Source: Clostridiales bacterium (GTDB lineage Bacteria > Bacillota > Clostridia > Lachnospirales > WQUN01). From it: a DNA stretch of 64,000 nucleotides. How positions within the stretch are numbered: the stretch's first letter is position 1; each line of letters begins with the position of its first letter. Below the pieces are notes generated by a model. It searched no databases, had not been told where the DNA came from, and saw nothing but the letters and a program-made list of their open reading frames with translations. The DNA lies in contig JAISZB010000110.1 in the NCBI GenBank assembly GCA_031269465.1, positions 1 through 64,000 of the forward strand, read 5' to 3'. Below, piece after piece: positions 1 to 9,010 of the stretch. A program made the position numbers and the translations under genes.

Positions 1-149
1 TTATTGATAAGTTTTGCAAATTTAAACATATATTCTCTTCAATTTTGAACTTTTCTGCAAGAATTTTATGCTCTTTTGACTGGTAAATAATGCAAATAGA
101 GTTGTCGGAACAGTTCCGATTTCTTTTGCAGAAACTTTACAGAGAGATT

Positions 150-342
150 TTACTTACCGTTCTCAAAGCGGCTAATGTTGCTCTGCTTAGTGTCAGCCCT
201 CTCCGCTAACTTAGCTTGCGTTATTTGCTTTTCCATGCTGGCGGCGATAACAGCGTCAATAATATGGTACTGAGGCGCAAGCGCTTCGTACTCCTTGCGA
301 AGTTCGGAGTTTCCCTCAAGGGAGGCTTTTTTGTACTCCTTG
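150..342 (-). pseudogene. XRE-type antitoxin remnant
   Basis: Read on the minus strand, this stretch encodes a helix-turn-helix protein: a Lys/Glu-rich start (KEYKKASLEGNSELRKEYEA), then the HTH core with TQAKLAERA and the recognition-helix end SNISRFENG. This pattern is typical of HigA-type antitoxins that partner RelE/HigB toxins. The frame stops at TAA (150-152) where the family normally continues with Tyr-Asn-Pro-like residues, and recognisable coding sequence (NLSVKFLQK) follows the stop, so the gene is broken. Its 5' end abuts the palindromic element at 343-476. The toxin remnant lies on the other side of that element, so an ancestral toxin-antitoxin pair was split by it. Seen: HTH motifs and the stop. 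Inferred: antitoxin role. Confidence 0.6.
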
Positions 343-476
343 TATACCGCTTTTCATCAAATGTTACTTTTTTGGAGCTTGATTATACATTGAGTGGTGC
401 GAAATGCCGATTTCTGCATTTCGCACTCGCTGTATAATCAAGCTCCAAAAAAGGTAATTTTTAAGAAAAGCAGTAT
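343..476. repeat. Palindromic element, copy 1 (Gctttt subfamily)
   Basis: Near-perfect palindrome with ends TACCGCTTTTCAT and GAAAAGCAGTA, an outer stem around GGAGCTTGATTAT / ATAATCAAGCTCC, and the central GAAATGCCGAT. It sits between the toxin and antitoxin remnants, at the antitoxin's 5' end. Confidence 0.9.
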
Positions 477-479
477 GGT

Positions 480-712
480 CGTGACTGTTCCTCCTCTGAT
501 AGTCATTTAAATAATTGATTGCTGTTTCAATTTTCCTTATTCTGTGTTTTTTGCTGCTTTTTCACAAAGCCGTGAAGTACAGCAATTCTTTTGCCTGCAG
601 GAACGAAATAGAAAATCCTTGATATGCCGCTTGCCGATTTTATGCCCAGCTCCCCAAACTTGCCCTTGATATGCTTTACATGCAGCTCAGTGAGCGACTG
701 AAGGCGGGGTAA
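480..712 (-). pseudogene. RelE/HigB-type toxin remnant
   Basis: The minus strand encodes a fragment with the hallmarks of RelE/HigB toxins (phage-derived Gp49-like family): HVKHIKGKFGELGIKS, then SRIFYFVPAGKRIAVLHGF, then VKKQQKTQNK. A frameshift after that point moves the C-terminal helix (KIETAINYLNDYQRR) into another frame. The N-terminus is also missing. It would have been the first gene of an operon with the HTH antitoxin at 150-342. The broken frame argues that no active toxin is made. Family assignment rests on the GELGIKS...FYF...VLHGFVKK pattern. Confidence 0.6.
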
Positions 713-714
713 AA

Positions 715-1288
715 AAATTCATAATTACGTAGAATTTTACAGGATTCTATTGAGAAAAAATCGCTATATGCTATAATAGCTACGAGGGCATGTTGTCAAT
801 TTTTGTTTTCATGTGCGCATGTAAATCATTTTACTCCTGAGTTGCTTGATGGCCTAAAGAGCTTTCTTGACAAATGCAGGAGAAATTTAATGCACCTATT
901 TTAGTTTGACCTGTCTCATAGAGGCAAGGTAGAGTAGAACTCCATATGCAAAACTGCATACATAGAGATTGATTAGTTATCAATACATCTATAAATGATG
1001 AAAATAAGAGATTTTTAAAGATCATATCCTAAAATAGGCCATGAATAGTTCCAATTTATGTATCAAGCAGAATCTTTTCTAACTGATTTTTTTTGAATCA
1101 GAGACATTTATAGCAGGATATAGTTGCAACTGGCTGCGCTACTTGTTATACTGTTTTAGGTAGAAAAGTCAAAAATTGATGCGCAAGCGGAATTATCGCC
1201 GCAATACGCCTTTAGAGAGTTTAGCGGGAATGCAAGAAAATCCAGGAAATTAACTTTTAAATGTTGACTCTGCTGTTTTACTGTTTTG
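715..1288. other. Intergenic, no gene recognised
   Basis: AT-rich sequence with only short overlapping reading frames that have no ribosome binding site or family resemblance. I see no RNA gene or clear terminator here. Confidence 0.5.
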
Positions 1289-1376
1289 CAAATGAACCCA
1301 TATGAGCTTAGCTTCACCACCAAGGATGAAACAATTCCCAAGCCATGGCTTTATTTCCGCTAAATTCGGCAAAAAA
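1289..1376 (-). repeat. Second dispersed repeat module (about 90 bp)
   Basis: In reverse orientation this matches blocks at 47380-47470 and 51125-51220: a TTTAGCGGAAATAAA word, a spacer, then TTCATCCTTNGTGGTGAAG and a pyrimidine/GGGTT end. The same GGTGAAG...CATAGGGG end also occurs inside the long palindromic elements at 24826, 35841 and 58074, so the two repeat types share parts. Confidence 0.6.
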
Positions 1377-1499
1377 ACAATCGATCAAGAGGCAGTGCAT
1401 CCAGCTTTGTCGATACAGCCGCGCATATGAAGAACACAGCAGCATAGTCCAAGAGTACCGCCAATTATCCGCCGCATTCCCAAGTACGCGAGGAATTTC

Positions 1500-2299
1500 G
1501 GCAACGACGGAAAAAGAGGCCGAACTTTTTGGTTGCGAACCGATATTGACTTTGTCAACGCGGCGCCAATACGGGCGCTGAAGGCGCAATCGAAAAACGC
1601 CCCCTCGCAAGGCGCAGCCGGAAAACACGGTACCGCCAGCCCCGCTTCGATAGCCGCATTCGCTTAAAGCGCAAGATTGAAAGCAAAATTCAAACGCATA
1701 TCAAAACGTCGCTCAATGTAAACAGGATATTGCAGTAGATTAAGACGATTGTCGAGGTTGCCGCCTTCGACATTCAGAAAATCAAAAATCCTGATAAATA
1801 CTGCTTTTCATATAAAATTACTTTTTTTGGAGCTTGATTATACAGCGAGTGCAAAATGCCGATATCAATCGCACCACTCAATGGATAATCAAGCTCAAAA
1901 AAAGAACATTTGATGAAAAGCGGTATATCTGGAGCTGACTGTCAAAAAGGGGATCAGCTTGGCTTTTGGAGCGCGCGGGAATGCGTGCTATTTCGCGACG
2001 CCGCTTTCATGGGCTTTATGAGATGGGCGTCCGCGGCAGGCTCAAAAATATGTACGGGAATGCCGGCATGACCTTTGGATGCACTGCGAAAAACACGCCT
2101 ATCAGAAATGGCTTGGAAAAGAAAAGCGCCGTGGACGCGAGGCGCAACCGGCGGCAATCCAACATCCATGCCGCTTAAGGTTCTATATGCAAAAGGCGGC
2201 GGGGCGGACATTTTGACGCGTGCGCTGGACGGCGAGAAAATATCCGCAGGCGCAGGTTGCAAGAAGCTCAAGCCACTGAACAGGCGAACGGCTATACTG
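1500..2299 (+). pseudogene. IscB-like (RRXRR/HNH) nuclease relic, split by a palindromic element
   Basis: Two decayed halves of one IscB-type protein, the IS200/IS605-associated relatives of Cas9. The left half (about 1555-1797) shows an Arg-rich bridge-helix-like stretch, RRNRK...RYRQPRFDSR, then KIESKIQTHIK and IVEVAAFDIQKIKNPD, interrupted by stops and a frame change. The right half (about 2040-2299) shows TAKNTPIRNGLEKKSAVDA, the region of the third RuvC motif, and, after another frameshift, LDGEKISAGAGCKKLKPL, which recurs in a second relic at 45108. The element at 1798-1927 lies between the halves and has replaced or displaced the HNH region. Not functional. Seen: motifs. Inferred from memory of the family: IscB identity. 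Confidence 0.6.
1798..1927. repeat. Palindromic element, copy 2, inside the iscB relic
   Basis: Ends TACTGCTTTTCAT and ATGAAAAGCGGTA, with the usual stem and the centre GCCGATATCAATCGC. It interrupts the IscB-like relic. Confidence 0.9.
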
Positions 2300-2469
2300 A
2301 TTTTCATTCAATGTTCCTTTTTTGAAGCTTGATTATACAGCGAGTGCAAAATGCCGATTTCGGCATTTCACACCATTCAGTGGATAATCAAGCTCCAAAA
2401 AAGGAAAATTTGATGAAAAGCGGTATAATCAAGCCGCAAAAAAGGTGATTTTCTATGAAAATCAGTATA
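2293..2469. repeat. Palindromic element, copy 3, plus an abutting half copy
   Basis: A full copy at 2293-2427 (ends TACTGATTTTCAT and ATGAAAAGCGGTA) is followed without a gap by the right half of another copy (2428-2469, ending ATGAAAATCAGTA). This suggests insertion into an older element whose left half is lost. A further right-half fragment lies at about 2603-2665. Confidence 0.85.
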
Positions 2470-2908
2470 TTTAAGCAGAAAGCGAGAGGCGCATTCCTCC
2501 ACCGCCCATTGCCCGGCGGCATTTGAGGCAGTGGTCTCCCGCGCCAAATCTGATGAAGAGCGGCGCAACTGATGCGAGCAGTGATTTAAAGCTTGGTGTC
2601 CCAGCGTGAAAGTGGGCGGCCAAGCTCCAAAATCGGTACATTTGATTGCACATCGGCATAGACGCCGCTATAAACATGGAAATGAAGCTGCAAGAATGCT
2701 CGCGACCGCATGGAAAACAGCAAGTAAACTGCGGCGCGGGGTTGGCTCTCTGCTGAGAGAGCCATTAGACGCTTTGAGCGGAAAGCTCCAGAATTTTTAG
2801 GCGGCGGGATTATGTCACTTAAGGGCGTTTCATTACTGACACCCTATGCTCTTCATCATGCCTATATTTATTCGCCATTTTTATTAACTAAATGCGGAGG
2901 TGGCGCTA

Positions 2909-4525
2909 ATGAATATTTACAATTTCGAAGATTATGTGGATGATGTTATTTTAGAAAGAGGTTGGGACTACTTTAAAAAAGGAAGGGTTTTAAGCATTGA
3001 GAATATTGATGGGGAGTGGGTGGCTGAAATCTCTGGAAAAGGCGGGGACTATTCAGTCAGTGTTACGGTGTCAGCCTCCGGAGATATCGAGAGTTCATGC
3101 TGCGACTGCCCTTATGATTGGGGAGGGCATTGCAAGCATGAGGTTGCGGTGTTTTATAGCCTAAGGGAAGAAAATCTGTTTGCGACGCAGAAAGGCTCCG
3201 ATTTGGAGGAAGGCCTTTCAAAGCTTGATAAGAGCGAATTGCTTCAGATTTTGATTCAAAAAGCGTCTGTAGATCGCAAATTTAAAAGCCATCTGAAAAA
3301 ATATCTTGAGACGCATATAGATCTTGTAAAGACAGAGAGGAATAATCTTAGGCGTACTATATCCATGTACGCGGAAAAAGGATTTCAATGCTACGAGGAC
3401 ATGGAGGAAGCTGTAAAAGGCGCGGATAAAGCGCTGGAGGATCTTAGGGCCAAGGGCTACAGCCGCCAGAGGCTGATTCAGATCTACATAGGCTCTGTTG
3501 AGGAGCTTATGGACATGATGGGTCTAATCGACGATTCTACCGGATACATAAGCGGCGTTGCTGAAAAGGCGATAGAGTCCCTGTCAGCAATTGCGGAGCA
3601 GGATGAGCTTTCGCATGATGATTTTGAATTGATTTTCAATTTCTCAAAGCAAAGCATATTTGACAACTGGTCTGAATGGCGTTTCGAGATTATTGATTCT
3701 CTTTTGCCTATGTGCTCAAATCCATCGATAAGAATGGAGATTGTCTCATATCTTCGGCAGATAATGAACGGAGAAGCCGAAAGAGCGCTGAAGTACGACA
3801 AAGAGAAGGCTGAGGAGGCTGAGCACAGGATAATAAAGACCTTTGACGGGGATGACGAAGCAGAGGAGTATGTTAACAATCACCTTAGCAATAGCGATTT
3901 CAGAGAGATGGCTATAGATTCAGCGATAAAAAGAGGACAGCTGGATAGGGCGTTGAAGCTCTGCGTTGACGGCGAGCAACTGGATAAAGATCTAGCCGGG
4001 CTGGTCTTGAAATGGAAGAAGAGCCGCTATGAGGTGTATGAAAAGCAAGGCGACATAGAGAATCAGAAAAAGCTGGCATTTGAGTTTGTCAGGGAGAACG
4101 AGTACGAGTACTTCGTGAAGCTGAAGAATCTTTACAGCACTGAAGACTGGCCGGATATGAGAAGGCGCGTTGTAGAGCTTTCAGATCTAAGAACCAGCCT
4201 GCTGGAGAGAATCGTTGTAAGCGAAGGCATGAAGGATAAAATTCTGGAGATGTGCAAACGGAATATCCCGTCCATCATGAGCCTGCACAATCATCTGATT
4301 CCCGACTACGAGCTTGAGGTGGAAGGGCTGTTTTTGAAATTTATAACAAGCCAGGCCCATCTGGCGACTAGCGTCGATCAGTACCGCACAGTTTGCGCCG
4401 CACTGGAACTCTACGGCAAGGACTGCGGGTATGACAAAGCTAGGATGTTTAGAAATATATTAGCTGAGACATTCAAAGGCAAGGCTGATTTTCGAGAGGA
4501 GCTGATAAAAGCCAAGCTCGGGTGA
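2909..4525 (+). CDS. SWIM zinc-finger domain protein
   Basis: A 538-residue protein with an N-terminal SWIM zinc finger at about residues 50-75: CCDCPYDWGGHCKHE gives the C-x-C-x(n)-C-x-H metal ligands. SWIM domains bind DNA or protein and occur in bacterial SWI/SNF-partner proteins. The rest (about 100-538) is helical and charged with no motif I recognise, resembling the repeat-rich tail of other SWIM-domain proteins. The ATG at 2909 is chosen because GGAGG (2896-2900) lies 8 nt upstream; an in-frame GTG at 2900 overlaps that site and is unlikely. The gene stands alone, and a degenerate palindromic repeat starts at its stop codon. It converges with the small gene at 4773-5129 on a bidirectional terminator. 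Function beyond zinc and nucleic-acid binding is not known. Confidence 0.85.
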   Translation: MNIYNFEDYVDDVILERGWDYFKKGRVLSIENIDGEWVAEISGKGGDYSVSVTVSASGDIESSCCDCPYDWGGHCKHEVAVFYSLREENLFATQKGSDLEEGLSKLDKSELLQILIQKASVDRKFKSHLKKYLETHIDLVKTERNNLRRTISMYAEKGFQCYEDMEEAVKGADKALEDLRAKGYSRQRLIQIYIGSVEELMDMMGLIDDSTGYISGVAEKAIESLSAIAEQDELSHDDFELIFNFSKQSIFDNWSEWRFEIIDSLLPMCSNPSIRMEIVSYLRQIMNGEAERALKYDKEKAEEAEHRIIKTFDGDDEAEEYVNNHLSNSDFREMAIDSAIKRGQLDRALKLCVDGEQLDKDLAGLVLKWKKSRYEVYEKQGDIENQKKLAFEFVRENEYEYFVKLKNLYSTEDWPDMRRRVVELSDLRTSLLERIVVSEGMKDKILEMCKRNIPSIMSLHNHLIPDYELEVEGLFLKFITSQAHLATSVDQYRTVCAALELYGKDCGYDKARMFRNILAETFKGKADFREELIKAKLG

Positions 4526-4612
4526 TATGACTGATTCGATAGGAACTTTCGGTATCGGAGCTTGACTGCATAGCGAGCGCGAAATGCCGATATCGCACCT
4601 TGAAAGCGGGCA
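4526..4612. repeat. Degenerate palindromic element directly after the SWIM gene
   Basis: Left part of a copy: GGAGCTTGACTGCATAGCGA, then GAAATGCCGATATCGCACC. The right arm is lost. It begins at the stop codon. Confidence 0.6.
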
Positions 4613-4650
4613 AAATAGACGTTGACTTCGCGGCGGCATATTGCGGTCAT

Positions 4651-4692
4651 AAAAGGAAGCTGATTTGCATGTGGCAAATCAGCTTCCTTTTT
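4651..4692. terminator. Bidirectional Rho-independent terminator
   Basis: Perfect 18-bp stem AAAAGGAAGCTGATTTGC (4651-4668) with its complement (4674-4691) and a 5-nt loop, A-rich on one side and T-rich on the other. It serves the two convergent genes around it. Confidence 0.85.
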
Positions 4693-4772
4693 ATTCAAGA
4701 GGATTATGCTGATGCTCATAGGAAATTTCCGGCTTTGGAATCTGCTAAAAATCGCTGATATCTGCTGTCGGT

Positions 4773-5129
4773 TTAGACGATAGCCTGTTCGAAAGCCGTC
4801 AGCACTGAATCGTAGAATTCCCATTCCTGCAAGTGCCTTCTGTTGGCGGGCATTGCATGTACACTCTTAAGCTGGCGGCTTGAACCAGAGCTGTATACAG
4901 TGATCCAGGACATGGATTTCGAACGGGATATCTCAGCTACAATTTGAAAATATTCATTTTTGTGCTGTGGATGGTATATAACCAAGCGCTCCACATCTGA
5001 GCGAACCTCTTTCTTGCTTATGACATCCACGTCGTAGATGTCTGCTTTTCTCAGAAACGCAGAGTGCAGCTCTTGCAGAGATACGTTGACCTTGCCTTTG
5101 TACTTCACTGGGCCAATGAGTTTTGTCAT
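4773..5129 (-). CDS. Small protein of unknown function
   Basis: A 118-residue soluble protein without a signal peptide or recognised domain. The first in-frame ATG (5144) carries GGAGG inside its own second and third codons, so translation most likely begins at the internal ATG (5129) giving MTKLIGPVKYKG, 8 nt after that GGAGG. The sequence has alternating hydrophobic and charged stretches and a Trp-containing segment SMSWITVYSSGSSRQL. It is a single gene, convergent with the SWIM gene. I cannot name a family. Confidence 0.6.
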   Translation of the reverse strand: MTKLIGPVKYKGKVNVSLQELHSAFLRKADIYDVDVISKKEVRSDVERLVIYHPQHKNEYFQIVAEISRSKSMSWITVYSSGSSRQLKSVHAMPANRRHLQEWEFYDSVLTAFEQAIV

Positions 5130-5970
5130 TATTAATTCCTCCATATCTGTGAATTAGGTTATCGCCGAAATTTACAGGCGGCTGTAAGAGAATTGAGGAT
5201 GTTTCAAATGTGAATTGGAAGGGAAGGATTTAAGGACGCTTAACGGTAATATGAGTTGACGCTTCGATTAGAGCTGAATTGTTTTAGCTTTGAAAGGAAA
5301 AAGAAGGGTTTAAAGCATGCATTGAAGCCTGAAATAAAGAGGATATATTCTTTACCGCTTGCATTGGATAGACTTAAGCAGGAGAGTTTTTTGACAGGCA
5401 GGCTGAATTGATTTGTGAAATATTTCTCATCTCTTTGCTGTAATAATACAACGTTTTATTTTCATGAATGCAGCATGCAAAGATGGAAAGTAAAAAATTC
5501 AGATCTACTAGTAGAGCTTAACTAAGATTAGGCAAATTGCGGTTATACCATTTGCCCTGTAGCGCTGCATGTCCATGCAGCGCTTTCTTATTGTGAGGCA
5601 AAGGATATATAGAAAGCGTATCCAGAGGTTAAGCGCTAAAACAGCTCTGTTTCAAAGGCATTTATAGTCTCGGCTGAGAGCGGGCAAGCTGCAGTTAAGA
5701 CAATTTAAACGGGGAAAGTTTTTTGGCAAGCGGGCTAAAAGAACATTTAGGTCTTTTAACTCAGTTGCTCAAAAAGCTAAGCTCTGAGTTTGAGGCAATG
5801 GACGGGCTCCAGGGCAAGTCTTTCAGAACTCTTGACAGTGCTCAGTTGCAATAAAATAGATTTGCATCATATTGATTTTCGATTATTTTACTGATTTGCA
5901 ACTATAATGCATATTTGCTCCAATTAATGAAGTCAAGTTGCATACTGCTGAGGACAGAACATATATGCAT

Positions 5971-6484
5971 AAATTCGAGCTTATTAGCGCTTTTCAGCAT
6001 TGACCTTTGACGAGTCAGCTTTAGATATTGAAAAGCGGCCTTATGAGTATTTTTAACCCTAAATAGAGGTTGGCTTAAGATCGTAAAAGAATGAACCTAC
6101 ACGTTTTCAGCCTATTTTGAGCTGGAGAGCCTCTATATATATTATAATAAAAATGATACATATGTCAATAAAATATGAATATATACTCTGATTTAAATAT
6201 CGATATTTATTACACTGATATATAGTTTAGTGAAGCAGAAATTCGAGCATATTAGCGCTTTTCTGTGTTGACCTTTAAAAATCGAGCTTAAATTATATTG
6301 ATAAGATCCATTATGATGAGCATTTTGCCCCAGTAACAGAGGATGGCTTAAAGGATTGTTTTATTGGAGCTGAAGAGGCCTTTATATAGATTATATATGA
6401 AATAGATATGCATGTCAATATATTTTTTTAAAATGAAAATTGATTTAAATATTTTATTTTTATTACAAATATAATATAGTTTAG
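5971..6484. repeat. Diverged tandem duplication (two units of about 250 bp)
   Basis: Unit 1 (5971-6230) and unit 2 (6239-6484) share, in order, ATTCGAGC-TATTAGCGCTTTT, TTGACCTTT, a GG-TGGCTTAA word, GAGCTG-AGAG-CCT, ATGTCAATA, TGATTTAAATAT and the end TATAGTTTAG. Neither unit codes for a protein. The role is unknown. Confidence 0.7.
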
Positions 6485-6774
6485 AATACTGCCTCTATCC
6501 TCATTGAGAGCAATATATACGAATTCTTCACAAACAAACCAAAGGCTGAACAAATTTCAGCAGCATACAGCTTTATATAGAACTTAATAAGGACAGGTAC
6601 CATATAATAAGATGAGCGCAAATGAAAAGAGAATTCGAAAAGGGCGATTTAGCCTGATTTTTCGTTGCATAAGGCTGCGCAGCGTCTTAAGGGGTCCTTA
6701 TGCCGCTTATTTGCTCTAAGCTTCGCCATGCCGCAAAGGTTTATTGTCGAAGCCGAATATGAAGCGGTTGCAGG

Positions 6775-6907
6775 TATACTGGAGCACATTGGAAAGTTCC
6801 TATTTTGAGAGCGGATTATACGATGAGTGCGAAATGCCGATATCAATACCACCTTGAAAGTGGATAATCCCTCCCCAAAATCGGTGCAATTGACTGAGCA
6901 TCAGTAT
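6775..6907. repeat. Palindromic element
   Basis: Gatttg-type copy with TATTTTGAGAGCGGATTAT, then GCGAAATGCCGATATCAAT, then ATCGGTGCAATTGACTG and the end CAGTA. Stem pairing is partly lost. Confidence 0.75.
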
Positions 6908-7021
6908 GTCAAAGGCTAACGAATTCGGCGTTGGTTGGCTTGTCAAGCGCATCTAAGCGAACTCAAGCGCGCGGAGGCTGTTGCGGGAATAAACGCGCTC
7001 TAATTGAAAGGGGGCATGAGT

Positions 7022-7660
7022 ATGTCTAAAAACGGTAGGCTCAAGTATCTGTATCTGATTCCCATCCTCTTGATGATTTGGTTCAGCCTGTTTTTCATGA
7101 AGCTCAACCAGACTATCAGTGATGCTCTTGTTAATGACAACCTCTTGGAGCAAATGCGGGAAGTAGACATTATGGCGGCGCAGATGGAAGAGTTCATCGA
7201 CAACGATTGGGAAGAAAAAAATCAAGAGTACAGAAGCAACTTGGTAATGTCGATTGATAAAATGAATGGAGCATACACAGCGTTTAGAGGTTTATACGAT
7301 GAGGATTTTAATGAAGTGACGCACAATGAAATTCAGATTATGGACTCTATCGACTTTAAAGTTGCTGTCAGCATGAGTTCTTCAGGATACTTTAAGCTGG
7401 AAAAAAATGAAGACAGCAGCATGTCGGAAGACATGTTCGTTTATTTTAGATGGGTTCCTGAAGAGTCTGCATATGAAAATCGCTACCTTGCAGTTGTGGG
7501 AGTGACAAGGGAATCTGCTCAGTTGAAACTTACCAACTGGATTTTTGCTGGTGAACTCCTTTTGATTATAGCCACATCGGTTCTTAATGCAATCCTTATC
7601 TATTTTATCTGCAAATTCAGCAGCATGTGCAAGGCTGCAAGCGAAAAAGGGGGCGAATAA
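7022..7660 (+). CDS. Membrane protein with an extracytoplasmic loop, paired with a holin-like gene
   Basis: A 212-residue protein with one hydrophobic helix near the N-terminus (about 9-27, LYLIPILLMIWFSLFF) and one near the C-terminus (about 175-200), separated by an acidic loop of about 145 residues rich in Asp, Glu, Met and Asn. This helix-loop-helix layout resembles sensor input domains, but no output domain follows. Start at ATG 7022, 7 nt after AAAGGGGG; an ATG at 7016 is too close to that site. Its stop is 3 nt from the start of the holin-like gene at 7664, so the two are co-translated. It may modulate the holin, as phage antiholins or membrane partners do, but that is inference. Confidence 0.65.
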   Translation: MSKNGRLKYLYLIPILLMIWFSLFFMKLNQTISDALVNDNLLEQMREVDIMAAQMEEFIDNDWEEKNQEYRSNLVMSIDKMNGAYTAFRGLYDEDFNEVTHNEIQIMDSIDFKVAVSMSSSGYFKLEKNEDSSMSEDMFVYFRWVPEESAYENRYLAVVGVTRESAQLKLTNWIFAGELLLIIATSVLNAILIYFICKFSSMCKAASEKGGE

Positions 7661-7663
7661 TAA

Positions 7664-7957
7664 ATGCTTGGCATGCAAGACGCATTTCAGATTTTAACGC
7701 AGGCTCTTTTGGCTTCCTTCGGCGGTCTTGCAAGACAACTATACGACAAGGATAAAAAGAAAATCAATACTAGCTTGTTGGTTAGAGCCTGCCTTATCGC
7801 CGCTTTCATAGGCGTATTGACATATTTCGTTACAAAAAGCTTTGAAATTGAAAGCAATCTGTCATTCGCCGCATCAGGGCTATGCGGGTGGATAGGTCCT
7901 CAGATTATAGATTATGTCACTGAATATGCGATTAGGAAGTCGGGACTCAAAACATGA
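7664..7957 (+). CDS. LydA/superfamily-III-like phage holin
   Basis: A 97-residue protein with the layout of LydA-type holins: a short N-terminal amphipathic part, ASFGGLARQLYDKDKKK, then two hydrophobic helices (about 41-60 and 68-88) with a GLCGWIGPQIID segment. Holins form membrane pores that release a muralytic enzyme or other proteins. It is preceded by AAAGGGGGCG at proper distance and tightly linked to the membrane protein at 7022. An amidase and another membrane protein follow on the opposite strand (9011-10355), which together look like a phage lysis cassette without head or tail genes. It may be a remnant or a domesticated export module. Confidence 0.6.
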   Translation: MLGMQDAFQILTQALLASFGGLARQLYDKDKKKINTSLLVRACLIAAFIGVLTYFVTKSFEIESNLSFAASGLCGWIGPQIIDYVTEYAIRKSGLKT

Positions 7958-9010
7958 TAAATTTGACGGATGTCTGGGAAATAGCGATAAGAAAGGAAGT
8001 TAACCGCAAAACCTCAATGTTTTGAAGTCATATTTATGCTGATTTGCATATGGAATCCTGCTTTAGCGTGGCTGTACAATGTCTCGTGGATAATCAAGAT
8101 CCAGAATAGGCGCATTGGCCGCAAATCGGCACAGCTCAATTGGACGTGAAAAACGGCATGCGCTTTCCAATCCGAGCAAAGTCAAGGAGCTCTGCCAGCA
8201 GCGTGAAGAAGCCGTTCGACGCAAGTTTTGGCCTGGGAAAAGGTTACGCTTTTTCTCAGGCTGATTCAGCTTTTGTGGAGGAAACGCAAGGACTTCCGCA
8301 ACGTTTAAAAGCAGAAAAAACCGGCTGCCCATGACCCGGCTTTGCGTTTAATAGCAAGCGGGGAGTGGATAGCCGGTTCAAATTATTTGCTGCAACTTGC
8401 TGGGCGCCTTTTGCGCCGCTGCGCCATAGAGGCGCTTTTCATGGCTATGCGCTTGCGCAATGCTCCGCAAAACACAAGGATCTTTTCGGAATGATGAGAA
8501 CATTTTTTTGCAGCGCGCAGGCATTGCAATCATCAGACAGAAGTTCAACTAAATATGACCACCATCCCTTATGCTCCGAGGCAAGATTCATTTTAGCAGG
8601 CTGCATTTTGGCCGCTCAAAGGCAGCGAGAATATCAGCAGTATAAGTCATCGATGCCCAGCTTTATAAGCGTCTGATTCTCTGTTGGGCATCTCATTCTA
8701 TATTTCGGATGTGGAATGATGAGCAGCAATCAGGAGGCGCATAGTCAAGCCGCCGCCATTAGTGGGTTCATCGTCCCAAGGCAAAATCCTATTAGCTATT
8801 CTCAAATAGCGCGCAATGCGCCACTCTAAATGGCGTTTCTCGCCACTCTAAATGGCGCATCTCGCTACTCTAGCTAAGTGTTGCAGAACCAAAGGTTCAG
8901 CTGCAGAGCCTATCTCTTTTAAGCTCTAAAGTCATCTTCATTTTATTTTATCGCTTATCTATTGCATTCCTCCCAGAAGCATTTGCGATAAGCGGAAATA
9001 TATATTCTAT
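7958..9010. other. Intergenic with a decayed palindromic element and a short tandem repeat
   Basis: No credible gene. A degenerate Gatttg-type palindromic copy lies at 8035-8132. At 8815-8874 a 21-bp unit (CGCCACTCTAAATGGCG plus 4 nt) occurs twice and partly a third time. The Gly/Cys-rich short frames around 8365-8676 have no ribosome binding site or recognisable domain. Confidence 0.5.

Larger units (their letters stand above)
5130..7021. other. Long non-coding stretch, no gene recognised
   Basis: About 1.9 kb without a credible gene. It contains an 11-bp hairpin at 5561-5584 (AGCGCTGCATG and complement, short T-run after it), a diverged tandem duplication (5971-6230 and 6239-6484), and a palindromic element at 6775-6907. 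Most of it is AT-rich and could be a degraded or regulatory region. Confidence 0.5.

Noticed and set aside
8365-8676. 103-codon frame as a small gene
   Set aside because: Cys/His/Ala-rich composition without domain, weak start, and it is flanked by decayed repeat sequence.
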